From Actinomycetota bacterium (lineage in GTDB: Bacteria; Actinomycetota; Acidimicrobiia; Acidimicrobiales; RAAP-2): 64,000 bases of DNA. The position numbers and the translations under genes were made by a program. Below, one piece after another: positions 34,395-44,121 of this stretch. Below the pieces are notes generated by a model. It saw only the letters and a program-made list of their open reading frames with translations, had not been told where the DNA came from and ran no database searches. The stretch's first letter is position 1. Every line of letters starts with the position of its first letter. The stretch is from the NCBI GenBank assembly GCA_021324355.1, contig JAJPJD010000049.1, positions 62,001 through 126,000 on the forward strand, in the 5' to 3' direction.

Positions 34395-35438
34395 TCAGCG
34401 GGCGGCGAACACCTCGGCCAGCTCGACCGGGGCGACCACTTCCAGCTGGTCCATGGTGCACGACGAGGGGTCCCGGTCGGGCCGCCAGCGGCGGAACGCA
34501 GTGGCGTGTCGGAAGCGATCCCCCTGGTGGTGGTCGTAGGCGACCTCGCACACCAGGGTCGGCCGGAGCGGGTGCAGGGCCAGCTCGGCGTCGGAGCTCC
34601 AGCGGCTCGCGGTCGGCCCGGCCCAGCGGGCCTCGTGCCAGGGGTGGGGCTCGCCGTCGGCCAGCTGGTAGGGGGCCAGCTCCTGGGCCAGCTCCTGCCG
34701 TCGGCGGGCGCTGAACCCCGAGCACACCCCCACGTGGCGCAGGGTGCCGTGGGCGTCGTAGAGGCCGAGCACGAGCGAGCCGACCCCGCCCTGCTTGTGG
34801 TCCCGGTAGCCGGCCACCACGCAGTCGACCGTCCGCTCGTGCTTCACCTTCCACATGACCCGCTGGCCGAAGCGGTAGGGGAGGTCGGCAGCCTTGGCCA
34901 CCACGCCGTCCAGGCCGGCTCCTTCGAACCGGGCCAGCCAGTCGGCGGCGACCGCCGGGTCAGCGGTCTGGGGGGTGACCGCCAGGCCCCCCCGCGTGCG
35001 GCCGGCCAGCCGCTCGAGGCGCTGCCGGCGCGCCGCGAAGGGCGACCCGCACAGGTCGTCGTCGCCCTCGGCCAAAAGGTCGAACGCGACGAAGGCGGCC
35101 GGCGTCTCCCGGGCCAGGCGCGCCACCCGGGAGGAGGCCGGATGGATCCGCTGGAGCAGGGCCTCGAAGTCGAGGCCGGCGGGCCCGGCAATGACGATCT
35201 CTCCGTCCACCACGCAGCGCTCGGGCAGCGCGGCCCGAAGGGCGGCGACCAGCTCGGGGAAGTACCGGGTGAGCGAGCGGCCGTTGCGGCTGGACAGCTC
35301 CACCTCGGCACCGTCCCGGAAGACGATGGTCCGGAAACCGTCCCACTTCGGCTCGTAGCAGAGCCCCTCGGCCACCGGGAGCTCGCTGACCAGCTTGGCC
35401 AGCATCGGCTCGACCGGCGGGGTGAGTGGCAGGGCCAT
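34395..35438 (-). CDS. ligD: ATP-dependent DNA ligase, LigD-type ligase module
   Basis: A 347-residue stand-alone ATP-dependent DNA ligase equivalent to the ligase domain of LigD or to LigC. The adenylation motif I YEPKWDGFR carries the nucleophilic Lys near residue 31, motif III is VAFDLLAEGD, motif IV GLDGVVAKAADLPY and motif V MWKVKHERTVDCVV; an OB-fold domain follows. The start is ATG 35438, 5 nt after the stop of the polymerase gene. In mycobacteria the polymerase, nuclease and ligase modules are fused; here polymerase and ligase are separate and no Ku gene or nuclease module is seen. A role in end joining or base-excision repair is inferred. Confidence 0.9.
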   Translation of the reverse strand: MALPLTPPVEPMLAKLVSELPVAEGLCYEPKWDGFRTIVFRDGAEVELSSRNGRSLTRYFPELVAALRAALPERCVVDGEIVIAGPAGLDFEALLQRIHPASSRVARLARETPAAFVAFDLLAEGDDDLCGSPFAARRQRLERLAGRTRGGLAVTPQTADPAVAADWLARFEGAGLDGVVAKAADLPYRFGQRVMWKVKHERTVDCVVAGYRDHKQGGVGSLVLGLYDAHGTLRHVGVCSGFSARRRQELAQELAPYQLADGEPHPWHEARWAGPTASRWSSDAELALHPLRPTLVCEVAYDHHQGDRFRHATAFRRWRPDRDPSSCTMDQLEVVAPVELAEVFAAR

Positions 35439-35443
35439 CCCGC

Positions 35444-36427
35444 CTACCCGAGGAGGGGGGCCAGCAGGTCCCCGTCCCGCTGGACCCGGGTGAGGACCTG
35501 GTCGGGGTCGAAGCTGAGCCGCTCCCCGTCGCCTCCTGCCGCCCGGTCGACCTCGTCCCAGGTCACCGGGGTCGAGACGCTGGGGCGGGCTCGGGCCCGC
35601 AGGGAGTACGGCGCGACCGTGGTCTTGGCCACGTGGTTCTGGCTCCAGTCGATCAGCACCCGCCCGGTTCGCAGCTCCCGGTTCATCCGGGCCACCACCA
35701 GCTCCGGGCGGGCCCGGGCCAGCTCGACCGCCAGCCGGCGGGCCAGCTCCCGGGTGCCGCCGTCGTCCCAACGGCGCTGGCGGTCCTGCTCGGGCAGGCG
35801 GACGTAGAGCTGGAGGCCCTTGGATCCGCTCGTCTTGGGGTGGCACTGCCAGCCGTGGCGCTCCGAGACCAGTTCGGCCAGGGCCAGCGCCACCTGCGCA
35901 CACTCGACCACCGTGGCCGGCTCGCCCGGGTCGAGGTCGAACACGAGCAGGTCCGGGACCTGGGGGGCGCCGGAGCGGGCGACCCGCCACTGCGGGACGT
36001 GCAGCTCCAGGGCGGCCAGGTTGGCCACCCAGACCAAGGTGGCCAGATCGTCGACCACGATGAAGTCGACCGTGTCCGTGGCCTTCGGTCCCGGCGGGAC
36101 CCGGACGCTGCGGACCCAGCCGGGCGCCCCCCGGGGACGGTGCTTCTCGTAGAAGGCACGGGGGTCCTCCACCCCGCCCGGGAAGCGGCGCATGGTCAAG
36201 GGCCGGTCGGCCAGGTGGGGGAGCAGGACCGGGGCGATGCGGGCGTAGTAGTCGATGACCTGGCCCTTGGTGAACCCGGCGGCCGGGTACAGCACCTTGT
36301 CCAGGTTGGACAGCGCGAGGCGACGCCCCTCGACCTCCACCACCGGGTGGTGGGGATCCTGGGCACCGTCGGGACCCAGGGCCTGGTCGAGCGGCTGGGC
36401 CGGCCGCGTCGCGGCTCCCGTGGTCAC
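35444..36427 (-). CDS. LigD-type primase-polymerase
   Basis: A 327-residue archaeo-eukaryotic-type primase/polymerase (LigD Pol domain). The protein opens with VVEVEGRRLALSNLDKVLYP and contains the active-site dyad LVFDLDPGE, the SGSKGLQLYVRL loop and WSQNHVAKTTVAPYSLRARA; these match the polymerase module. It adds ribonucleotides or deoxynucleotides at breaks for non-homologous end joining. The start GTG 36427 lies 6 nt after a TAGGGT -10 box, so the transcript is probably leaderless and carries the ligase gene 5 nt downstream. Confidence 0.9.
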   Translation of the reverse strand: MTTGAATRPAQPLDQALGPDGAQDPHHPVVEVEGRRLALSNLDKVLYPAAGFTKGQVIDYYARIAPVLLPHLADRPLTMRRFPGGVEDPRAFYEKHRPRGAPGWVRSVRVPPGPKATDTVDFIVVDDLATLVWVANLAALELHVPQWRVARSGAPQVPDLLVFDLDPGEPATVVECAQVALALAELVSERHGWQCHPKTSGSKGLQLYVRLPEQDRQRRWDDGGTRELARRLAVELARARPELVVARMNRELRTGRVLIDWSQNHVAKTTVAPYSLRARARPSVSTPVTWDEVDRAAGGDGERLSFDPDQVLTRVQRDGDLLAPLLG

Positions 36428-36433
36428 CGGCGC

Positions 36434-36439
36434 ACCCTA
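36434..36439 (-). promoter_or_regulatory. -10 box of a leaderless promoter for the LigD-type polymerase (TAGGGT)
   Basis: TAGGGT on the minus strand ends 6 nt before GTG 36427. It faces the LLM promoter on the other strand 32 bp away. Confidence 0.55.
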
Positions 36440-36471
36440 GCGGCCCGGGGCGGCTGCCCGGCCGGGGCCGG

Positions 36472-36477
36472 TATCGT
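36472..36477 (+). promoter_or_regulatory. -10 box of a leaderless promoter (TATCGT)
   Basis: TATCGT ends 8 nt before ATG 36486, with no Shine-Dalgarno sequence. Confidence 0.5.
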
Positions 36478-36485
36478 GCCGGCCG

Positions 36486-37289
36486 ATGGCCCGGTTCCCC
36501 CGGTTCGGCCTCGAGCTGCCCCCGCTGCGCCGCCCGGAGGGGCCAGGTCGTCCGGCCGGTGCCACGATCGCCCTCGAGGCGCTGGGCCGGGCGGCCGAGG
36601 CGGCCGGACTGGGAGCGCTGTGGCTGGTGGAGGGGCCGGCCGGGGGCCTCGACCCGGTGCCGGTGGCCGGGGCGCTGGCCGCCACCACCGCCACGCTCGG
36701 GATCGGGCTCGTGGTGCGGCCCTCGGGCGGCCGCCACCCCTCGGTGGTGGCCCGGGACCTGTGCGCCCTCGACCGGCTGAGCCGGGGCCGGGCGCTGGTC
36801 GCGCTGGTCGAGGACCGCCCGGCGGCGCTCGATCGCCTGGACGAGGCGGCCCGGCTGCTGGCCCGCCTGCTGCGCGAGCCAGCGGTGACCGAAGCCGGTC
36901 GCCACTACCGGGTGTCCGGGCTCACGGTCCGCCCTCGCCCACTGCGCCCGGGCGGTCCCCCGCTGGCGGTCGGCCTGGTGGCCGGGGAGGCGGCGACCGA
37001 GGACGTCGCGGCCGCCGCCATCGCTGACGCCCTGGTCGTCTCGGGCACGGCCACCGACGTCGCCCGGGCGCGTCGCCGGCTGCCGGCCGCCGGGCCGGCG
37101 CTGGTGTGGCGAGGCGTGCTCGCCCCCGGCCGCGGCACCGCCCAGGCGCGGTCGGTGCTGGACGCCGGAGCCGACGGGGTGGTGGCGGTGGTGGCTCCCG
37201 AGGCCGCTCGGGGAGGGTCGCTGTTCCACCGGCCCGCGGTTCTCGACGCCCTCGATGCCCTCGGGCCGCTGGCCGGGGCGGTGGGCTGA
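36486..37289 (+). CDS. luciferase-like (LLM) oxidoreductase, reduced form
   Basis: A 267-residue TIM-barrel protein of the bacterial luciferase superfamily. It has the N-terminal strand FGLELPPL, the AAEAAGLGALWLVEG segment, TATLGIGLVVRPSGGRHPSVVARDLCALDRLS and GRALVALVEDRPAA. It is about 50-80 residues shorter than typical F420-dependent family members and lacks the usual C-terminal helices, so cofactor use is unclear. It is followed by nfo with a 4 nt spacer. Confidence 0.75.
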   Translation: MARFPRFGLELPPLRRPEGPGRPAGATIALEALGRAAEAAGLGALWLVEGPAGGLDPVPVAGALAATTATLGIGLVVRPSGGRHPSVVARDLCALDRLSRGRALVALVEDRPAALDRLDEAARLLARLLREPAVTEAGRHYRVSGLTVRPRPLRPGGPPLAVGLVAGEAATEDVAAAAIADALVVSGTATDVARARRRLPAAGPALVWRGVLAPGRGTAQARSVLDAGADGVVAVVAPEAARGGSLFHRPAVLDALDALGPLAGAVG

Positions 37290-37293
37290 GCCG

Positions 37294-38222
37294 GTGCGTC
37301 TGGGCGCCCAGGTTCGGGCCGGCCCCGATCTGCTCGAGGCGATCGCGACCGCCGAGGCGATCGGTGCGGCTGCGGTGCAGGTGTTCCTCCAGAGCTCGCG
37401 GGCCTGGAAGCTGCCGGCACACCGGCCCGAGGCGCTCGCCGCCTACCGCGAGGCGGCGGCTCGGCGGCCCGGTGGGCTTCCCACCTTCTGCCACGCCCCC
37501 TACCTGATCAACCTGGCCTCACCGGATCCCGAGCTGTGTGCCCGATCCCGCGCCAGCCTGGCCGCCAACCTGGTCGAGGCGGCCGCGATCGGGGCGGCCG
37601 GGCTGGTGGTCCACCCCGGCAGCCACCTCGGCACCGGGTTCGAGGCCCGCCTCGGGCAGGTGGCCGGGGCCCTGGTCGAGGCGGTCGAGACCACCGGGGG
37701 CGGGTGCCCGATCCTGCTCGAGAACACCGCCGGGGCGGGGGGGACGATCGGCCGCAGCCTGGACGAGCTGGCCAGGATCATCGAGGCGGCTGACGGCCAC
37801 CCCGATCTCGGGATCTGCCTGGACACCCAGCACCTGTGGGCGGCCGGGATCCCCTTCGGCACCGTGGAGGAGGCCGACGCCCTGGTGCACCAGCTCGACC
37901 AGACCGTCGGCCTCGACCGGCTCGGGTGCCTCCACGTGAACGACTCGGCGGTCGGCTTCGGTGCCGGCCGGGACCGCCACGCCAACCTGGGCGAGGGGGA
38001 CATCGGCCTCGAGCGGCTCGGGAGCCTGCTCGGCCACCCGGCGTTGGACGGCCTGGCGGCGGTGCTGGAGGTCCCCGGGGCCGGCCATGGGCCCCGAGCG
38101 CAGGACCTGGCCACCCTGGACCAGGTCCACCGGGCCGGCGTCGACCGGTGGTCGGGCCTTGCGTGGCGCGCCGCGGTGGCCGAAGCTGAGGGCGGGGGGC
38201 GGACCGGGGCGAGGAGGGAGCG

Positions 38223-38226
<4 letters not shown>
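37294..38226 (+). CDS. nfo: deoxyribonuclease IV (AP endonuclease)
   Basis: Endonuclease IV cuts 5' of abasic sites in base-excision repair, using three zinc ions. The 310-residue TIM barrel begins [17 protein letters not shown] and carries the metal-binding histidine/acid pattern: [48 protein letters not shown] and [22 protein letters not shown]. All family signatures are present. The stop overlaps the fumC start (GTGA). Its place near the LigD genes gives a small DNA-repair neighbourhood. Confidence 0.93.
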
Positions 38227-39608
<1,382 letters not shown>

Positions 39609-39617
39609 GGTGATGCG

Positions 39618-39902
39618 ATGCCCGAGGTGCTCTCAGCCGATGCCGTGGACGCGGCCGTGGCCGACCGGGGCCTGCAGTGGCGGCGTGACGGTGACGAGCT
39701 GGTCAAACAGGTGAAGCGGCAGGGGTTCGCCGGCGCGCTCGACTTCGTCAACCGGGTCGGGGCCGTCGCCGAGGCGGCGGGGCACCATCCGGACATCGAC
39801 ATCCGCTGGGACACCGTGACCCTTCGGCTCTCCACCCACTCGGCCGGGGGGTTGACCGAGCGGGACCTCGAGCTCGCGGCCGAGATCGATCGGCTCGGCT
39901 GA
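39618..39902 (+). CDS. phhB: pterin-4a-carbinolamine dehydratase
   Basis: A 94-residue PCD/DCoH protein that dehydrates 4a-hydroxytetrahydropterin. It carries the KQVKRQGFAGALDFVNRVG segment and the catalytic AEAAGHHPDIDIRWDTVTL with the His-His-Pro-Asp-Ile core, then LSTHSAGGLTERDLELA. The start is ATG 39618, 9 nt after the fumC stop. No pterin-dependent hydroxylase is nearby. Confidence 0.9.
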   Translation: MPEVLSADAVDAAVADRGLQWRRDGDELVKQVKRQGFAGALDFVNRVGAVAEAAGHHPDIDIRWDTVTLRLSTHSAGGLTERDLELAAEIDRLG

Positions 39903-39915
39903 GCGAGGGGCCGGC

Positions 39916-40680
39916 CTACTCGGTGAGCGCCGCCCGCAGGCTGGCCACCACGTCGGGGGTGAGGCCGATGGCCCGGGCGTAGCCGTCCAGGCTGCCGTGC
40001 TCCCGGCGCAACTCGGCCAGCAGGCCGGTGATGGCGGCCGGGCGGGCCGAGAACACCTCGTCGGCCAGCGGCGGCGGCAGCTGGGACGACTGCGGGTCGG
40101 CCTCGGCCCGGGCCCGGAGCGGGCCCATGGCGGCCTGGCTCAGCTCGTAGTCCCGGGCGATCGTGGCGTCGTCCACCCCGAGCAGGCCGAGCACGATGGC
40201 GATGACCACCCCGGTGCGGTCCTTGCCGGCCAGGCAGTGGACCACCACCGGGTAGGCGGCCGGGTCGGCCAGGATCGAGATCGCCCGGGCGATCGGTTCG
40301 GCGCCGTCGCGGGCGTAGTCCCGGTAGCGGTCGGCCAGCATCCCCTCTGGGAGGCCGAGGCGGGTTGGGTCGAGGATCTCCTCGACAATGGGGACATGGT
40401 GGACCCGAGCCCCCAGCTCGGCCGCTGGGCACCGGCCGCGGTCCCACTCCGCCGTGCTCCGGAGGTCCAAGACGGTGGCGATCCCGAGCGCTCTGAGGGT
40501 CTCGAGGTCGGCTGGCGAGGGTTGGGCCAGCGTCCCGGAGCGGAACAGCCGGCGCCAGCGGACCCGCCGGCCCTGGGCGGTGGGGTAGCCGCCCACGTCC
40601 CGGAAGTTGAGCACCTGTTCCAGGGGGACCAGGCGGTCGGGGTCGCGCCGGGCGGTCTGCAGCTGGCTCGCGTCGGGCAC
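39916..40680 (-). CDS. tyrosine/lipid phosphatase, PtpB-like
   Basis: A 254-residue protein-tyrosine-phosphatase-fold enzyme of the Y_phosphatase3 family, which includes mycobacterial PtpB. It starts with LNFRDVGGYPTAQGRRVRW and has VLDLRSTAEWDRG and the P-loop VHCLAGKDRTG with nucleophile Cys149 and Arg155; the Lys in the loop is typical of the lipid/tyrosine-phosphatase group. GTG 40680 follows a TACGCT -10 box by 7 nt; the alternative GTG 40713 would leave that box inside the gene. Confidence 0.88.
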   Translation of the reverse strand: MPDASQLQTARRDPDRLVPLEQVLNFRDVGGYPTAQGRRVRWRRLFRSGTLAQPSPADLETLRALGIATVLDLRSTAEWDRGRCPAAELGARVHHVPIVEEILDPTRLGLPEGMLADRYRDYARDGAEPIARAISILADPAAYPVVVHCLAGKDRTGVVIAIVLGLLGVDDATIARDYELSQAAMGPLRARAEADPQSSQLPPPLADEVFSARPAAITGLLAELRREHGSLDGYARAIGLTPDVVASLRAALTE

Positions 40681-40687
40681 GGCCCGG

Positions 40688-40693
40688 AGCGTA
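40688..40693 (-). promoter_or_regulatory. -10 box of a leaderless promoter (TACGCT)
   Basis: TACGCT on the minus strand ends 7 nt before GTG 40680 and decides between two possible starts. Confidence 0.5.
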
Positions 40694-40750
40694 CCGAGAG
40701 CCGCTCGTGACACGCTGGTGACGGCGGCCTCGCCGGCCGGCCGGTTGCGG

Positions 40751-41353
40751 TCAGTGGACCGGCGCGTCCCACAGCGGGAACCAGCGACCGAGGTCAGCCT
40801 CGAACGGCAGGTCGGTGCCCACCACCGCCTTGATCCGAAGCTCGAGCTCGTTGTCGCGTCGCTCGCCGCCGATTGGGGCGAAGGGGTAGAAGGTGCCCCG
40901 CTTGTAGAGGTAGACGAGGAGGCACGGCTTGGCGTCGGGACCAGCGCCGTCGGCCGGGATGAACCCGAACACCGAGCACAACAGCTGCGGCCCCCAGCCG
41001 GCCTCGGCCAGCGTGCTGTTGGCCAGGTGGACCCGGGTCACCAGATCCTCGAGCTGGGGGTCTTGGAACACCAGCCAGCGGTAGCCGTAGGTGTCTTCGG
41101 ACTGGGTGAACGAGCCGATCGCCGGGCCGGCGCCGGGGTCGGGGTCGGGGAGGTCCAAGAGCTCGGCGATCTCGTGCTCGAGGTCCTGGGCCGGCTGGCC
41201 GGCGGGCGGCTTCCAGCACACCCCGGCCGAGCCCGAGGAGACCAGGCCGGCCGCGCTCTGGAGGGTGACCGCCGCCGACGGCAGAGCGAACAGGGCGTCG
41301 AGGTTGGCCCGAACCGGCTTGGTCCGCCCGAGCAGCGTGTCGAGGAAGCCCAC
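40751..41353 (-). CDS. pspAB: PspA-associated protein PspAB
   Basis: A 200-residue protein matching the PspAB family found beside pspA and htpX in actinobacteria. It opens GFLDTLLGRTKPVRANLDAL and contains DTYGYRWLVFQDPQLEDLV, a central CSVFGF segment, LLVYLYKRGTFYPFAP and a terminal LPFEADLGRWFPLWD. No membrane segment is visible. It follows htpX by 14 nt on the same strand, so pspA-htpX-pspAB form one operon. Confidence 0.82.
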   Translation of the reverse strand: MGFLDTLLGRTKPVRANLDALFALPSAAVTLQSAAGLVSSGSAGVCWKPPAGQPAQDLEHEIAELLDLPDPDPGAGPAIGSFTQSEDTYGYRWLVFQDPQLEDLVTRVHLANSTLAEAGWGPQLLCSVFGFIPADGAGPDAKPCLLVYLYKRGTFYPFAPIGGERRDNELELRIKAVVGTDLPFEADLGRWFPLWDAPVH

Positions 41354-41367
41354 GTCGAGCGGGCCGC

Positions 41368-42318
41368 CTAGCTGGCCTGGCCGAGCTGGTGCTCGAGCTC
41401 GGCCAGCTGGGCCAGCCGGCGCTCGAGGCTGGGGTGGGTGGAGAACAGGGTCGAGATCGACACCCCACCCCGCCCCTGGGTGAGGGCAGGGGTGAAGAAG
41501 AACGCGTTGAACGCCTCGGCCCGCCGAAGGTCGCGGGTTGGGATGCGGGACATCTCGCCGGTCACTTTGACGAGCGCCGAGGCCAAGACCGAGGGCCGCC
41601 CGATCAGCAGGGCGCCCGAACGGTCGGCAGCCAGCTCCCGGTAGCGGGACAAGGCCCGGGTGAGCAGGAAGCTGATCGCGTAGACCACCATCGACACCAG
41701 CATGACCGCCATCTCCAGCAGCACGATCTGCTGGGCACCCTGGTTGTTGTTGCCCCGGCCGCCGCCACCGCCGCCGAAGCCTCCGAACAGGCCGGCGTAG
41801 AGCATCATCCGGGTGGTCAGCCCGGCCACCACCCCGAGGGTGCTGGCGATGGTCATCACCGCCACGTCGCGGTGCGCGACGTGGGAGAGCTCATGGGCCA
41901 GGACTGCTTCCACCTCGGGCTCGTCGAGCCGCCGCAGCAGGCCGGTGGTCGCACAGACCACCGCCGCCTTGGGATTGCGACCGGTGGCAAAGGCGTTGGG
42001 CATGTCCACGTCGGCGATCGCGACCCGGGGCTTGGGCATGTCGGCCAGCGCGCACAGCCGGTCGATGATCCCGTGCAGCTCGGGCGCCTCGGCCGGGGTC
42101 ACCTCGCGGCCGTGCATCGACCACAGCGCGATGCGGTCGGAGAACCAGTACTGGGCGAACAGGAGCAGGGCCACGATCACCACGATGGCGGCCACCGACA
42201 TCCCGATCCGCCACAGGATGGCGACGAACGCGCTGTACAGGATGACCAGCAGGAGCCCGGTGACGAACATCCTGAAGGTCAGGCCCCGGTCGGCGGCGAT
42301 GTTGCGGGCACGTGGCAT
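41368..42318 (-). CDS. htpX: zinc metalloprotease HtpX
   Basis: HtpX is a membrane metalloprotease that degrades misfolded membrane proteins. The 316-residue protein has two N-terminal membrane helices (about 15-55), the zinc site AVLAHELSHVAHRD near 140-153 with the third-ligand Glu downstream, two further helices separated by a Gly-rich GGFGGGGGGRGNNN loop, and a terminal STHPSLERRLAQL that is typical of the family. The start directly abuts the pspA stop. Confidence 0.93.
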   Translation of the reverse strand: MPRARNIAADRGLTFRMFVTGLLLVILYSAFVAILWRIGMSVAAIVVIVALLLFAQYWFSDRIALWSMHGREVTPAEAPELHGIIDRLCALADMPKPRVAIADVDMPNAFATGRNPKAAVVCATTGLLRRLDEPEVEAVLAHELSHVAHRDVAVMTIASTLGVVAGLTTRMMLYAGLFGGFGGGGGGRGNNNQGAQQIVLLEMAVMLVSMVVYAISFLLTRALSRYRELAADRSGALLIGRPSVLASALVKVTGEMSRIPTRDLRRAEAFNAFFFTPALTQGRGGVSISTLFSTHPSLERRLAQLAELEHQLGQAS

Positions 42319-43149
42319 TCAGTTTTCCTTCCCTGGGTTCGACACCGGGTCGGCGGCCGCCTGGCCCTCCCCACCGGTGACGCTGTCCCTCACGATCTCT
42401 GCGTCCTCAGTCTTGTCCTCGCTCCCCTGGTCGAGGGCCGCGGCCGGCCCGCTCGCTGCCAGCTCGGCCTTGAGCGCGGCCAGCTCGCTGTCGATCTGGG
42501 TCCCGGCCGACACCTTGTCCAGCTGGGCCTGGATGTCGTCGACCGGCTGGTCCAGGTTGCTCAATGCCCCGGAGGCCAGGAGCTCGTCGAGGGCCCCGGC
42601 TCGGGCCTGCATGCTGGCGATCTTGTCCTGGGCCCGCTGCATCGCCCCGCCGGCGTCGCCCAAGGACTTGGAGATGCCCGAGATGGCCTCGCCCACCTGG
42701 GTCTGGGCCTGGGCCGCGGTGTAGCTGGCCTTCAGGGTCTCCTTGCGGGTGCGGAACTGCTCGACCTGGCCCTGGAGCCGCTGGGAGGTCTCGATGAGCT
42801 TCTCCTGCTGCTCGGTCACCTGGGCGTGCTGGGACTCGAGCTCGCGGAGCTGCTCGCCGATGGCCGCCCGGCGGGACAGCGCCTCGCGGGCGAGGGGCTC
42901 GTTGCCCTGGGCCAGGGCGGCCTTGGCCTGCTCCTGGAGCTTGTCGGCCTGTTTTTGGAGCTGCGCCGCCTGCAGCTCGATGCGTTTGCGCGCCGTCGCG
43001 ACGTCAGCCACGCTCCGGCGGACCTTGGTCAGGCTCTCCAGCTGCTTCTCGTAGGAGAGGTCGAGGGTCTCCCTCGGATCCTCGACCCGGTTGAGGAGCT
43101 TGTTGGCCTTGGCCTGGAAGATGGCCGATATTCGACTGAAGACGCCCAC
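42319..43149 (-). CDS. pspA: phage shock protein A (PspA/IM30 family)
   Basis: PspA stabilises damaged inner membrane as ESCRT-III-like polymers. The 276-residue protein begins VGVFSRISAIFQAKANKLLNRVEDPRE and is almost entirely coiled coil until about residue 225 (QAAQLQKQADKLQEQAKAAL, LESQHAQVTEQQEKLIETSQ), with an acidic disordered tail ending GKEN. GTG 43149 has GAGGAGGG 7 nt upstream, which sets it apart from the much longer open frame. It leads the pspA-htpX-pspAB operon and is divergent from mca. Confidence 0.93.
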   Translation of the reverse strand: MGVFSRISAIFQAKANKLLNRVEDPRETLDLSYEKQLESLTKVRRSVADVATARKRIELQAAQLQKQADKLQEQAKAALAQGNEPLAREALSRRAAIGEQLRELESQHAQVTEQQEKLIETSQRLQGQVEQFRTRKETLKASYTAAQAQTQVGEAISGISKSLGDAGGAMQRAQDKIASMQARAGALDELLASGALSNLDQPVDDIQAQLDKVSAGTQIDSELAALKAELAASGPAAALDQGSEDKTEDAEIVRDSVTGGEGQAAADPVSNPGKEN

Positions 43150-43239
43150 TGCTCTGCCCTCCTCGGCGGGAACGCCACCGGGCTCTCGTCCCCGTCGAGC
43201 ATAAATCCCCCTGGACGCTCGGAGGACATCCCCGTCCGG

Positions 43240-43245
43240 TAGGGT
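43240..43245 (+). promoter_or_regulatory. -10 box of a leaderless promoter (TAGGGT)
   Basis: TAGGGT ends 6 nt before the mca ATG at 43252. The spacer CGCCC C has no ribosome-binding site. Confidence 0.6.
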
Positions 43246-43251
43246 CGCCCC

Positions 43252-44121
43252 ATGGCCGATCGAAGGTGCCTGCTCACCGTCCACGCCCATCCCGACGACG
43301 AGTCCTCCAAGGGTCCGGCCACCGTGGCCCGGTACCACGACCAGGGGGTCCACACCGTGCTGGTCTGCTGCACCGGCGGCGAGGAGGGGGACATTTTGAA
43401 CCCGGCCATGGATCGCCCGGAGGTCAAGGCGACCATGGCCGAGCACCGTCGGCGGGAGCTCGAGGCTGCGACCTCGATCATCGGCTACGACGAGGTCGTC
43501 ATGCTCGGCTACCGGGACTCGGGCATGCCGGGCTCGGAGGCCAACCAGCACCCCGACAGCTTCGCGATGGCCCCGCTGGACGAGGCGGTCGGGCGGCTGG
43601 TCGAGGTCATCCGGCGGGTGCGGCCCCAGGTGATCGTCACCTACCCCGACGAGCAGAGCCGCTATCCCCACCCCGACCACCTCCGGGTCCACGAGATCTC
43701 GGTCCTCGCCTTCGACGCCGCCGCCGACCCGTCGGCCTATCCGCAGGCCGGCCCGCCGTTCGCGCCGGCCAAGCTCTACTACACGGTCTGGTCGGTCTCC
43801 CGGATGCGGGCCATCCACGAGAAGTTCCTCGAGCTCGGGCTGGAGTCCCCCTACAGCGGGGAGCGCCTGGCCCGGATGCTCGAGGCGCCCCCACCCCCGG
43901 TCACCACCGTCATCGACGTGACCGGCTACGAGCACATCCGGCCCGATGCCCTGCGGGCCCATGCGACCCAGGTCGACCCGACATCGCGGATGTGGTTCGG
44001 CCTGCCGCCCGAGGTCGAGAAGGCGATTCCCAGTACCGAGGAGTACCAGCTGGCCCGCAACCGCCTCGGCCCGGTCGAGGTGGAGGAGGACGACCTCTTC
44101 GCCGGGGTTCGCGTCAGCTGA
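43252..44121 (+). CDS. mca: mycothiol S-conjugate amidase
   Basis: Mca cleaves mycothiol S-conjugates so that toxic electrophiles leave as mercapturic acids. The 289-residue LmbE/PIG-L-fold zinc hydrolase has VHAHPDDESSKG near residues 10-21 (His and Asp-Asp), the third ligand in YPHPDHLRVHE and the family's CCTGGEEGDILNPA and MLGYRDSGM motifs. The related deacetylase MshB has the same fold, but the N..HPDSF segment and 289-residue length fit Mca better. It supports mycothiol as the organism's thiol. Confidence 0.92.
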   Translation: MADRRCLLTVHAHPDDESSKGPATVARYHDQGVHTVLVCCTGGEEGDILNPAMDRPEVKATMAEHRRRELEAATSIIGYDEVVMLGYRDSGMPGSEANQHPDSFAMAPLDEAVGRLVEVIRRVRPQVIVTYPDEQSRYPHPDHLRVHEISVLAFDAAADPSAYPQAGPPFAPAKLYYTVWSVSRMRAIHEKFLELGLESPYSGERLARMLEAPPPPVTTVIDVTGYEHIRPDALRAHATQVDPTSRMWFGLPPEVEKAIPSTEEYQLARNRLGPVEVEEDDLFAGVRVS

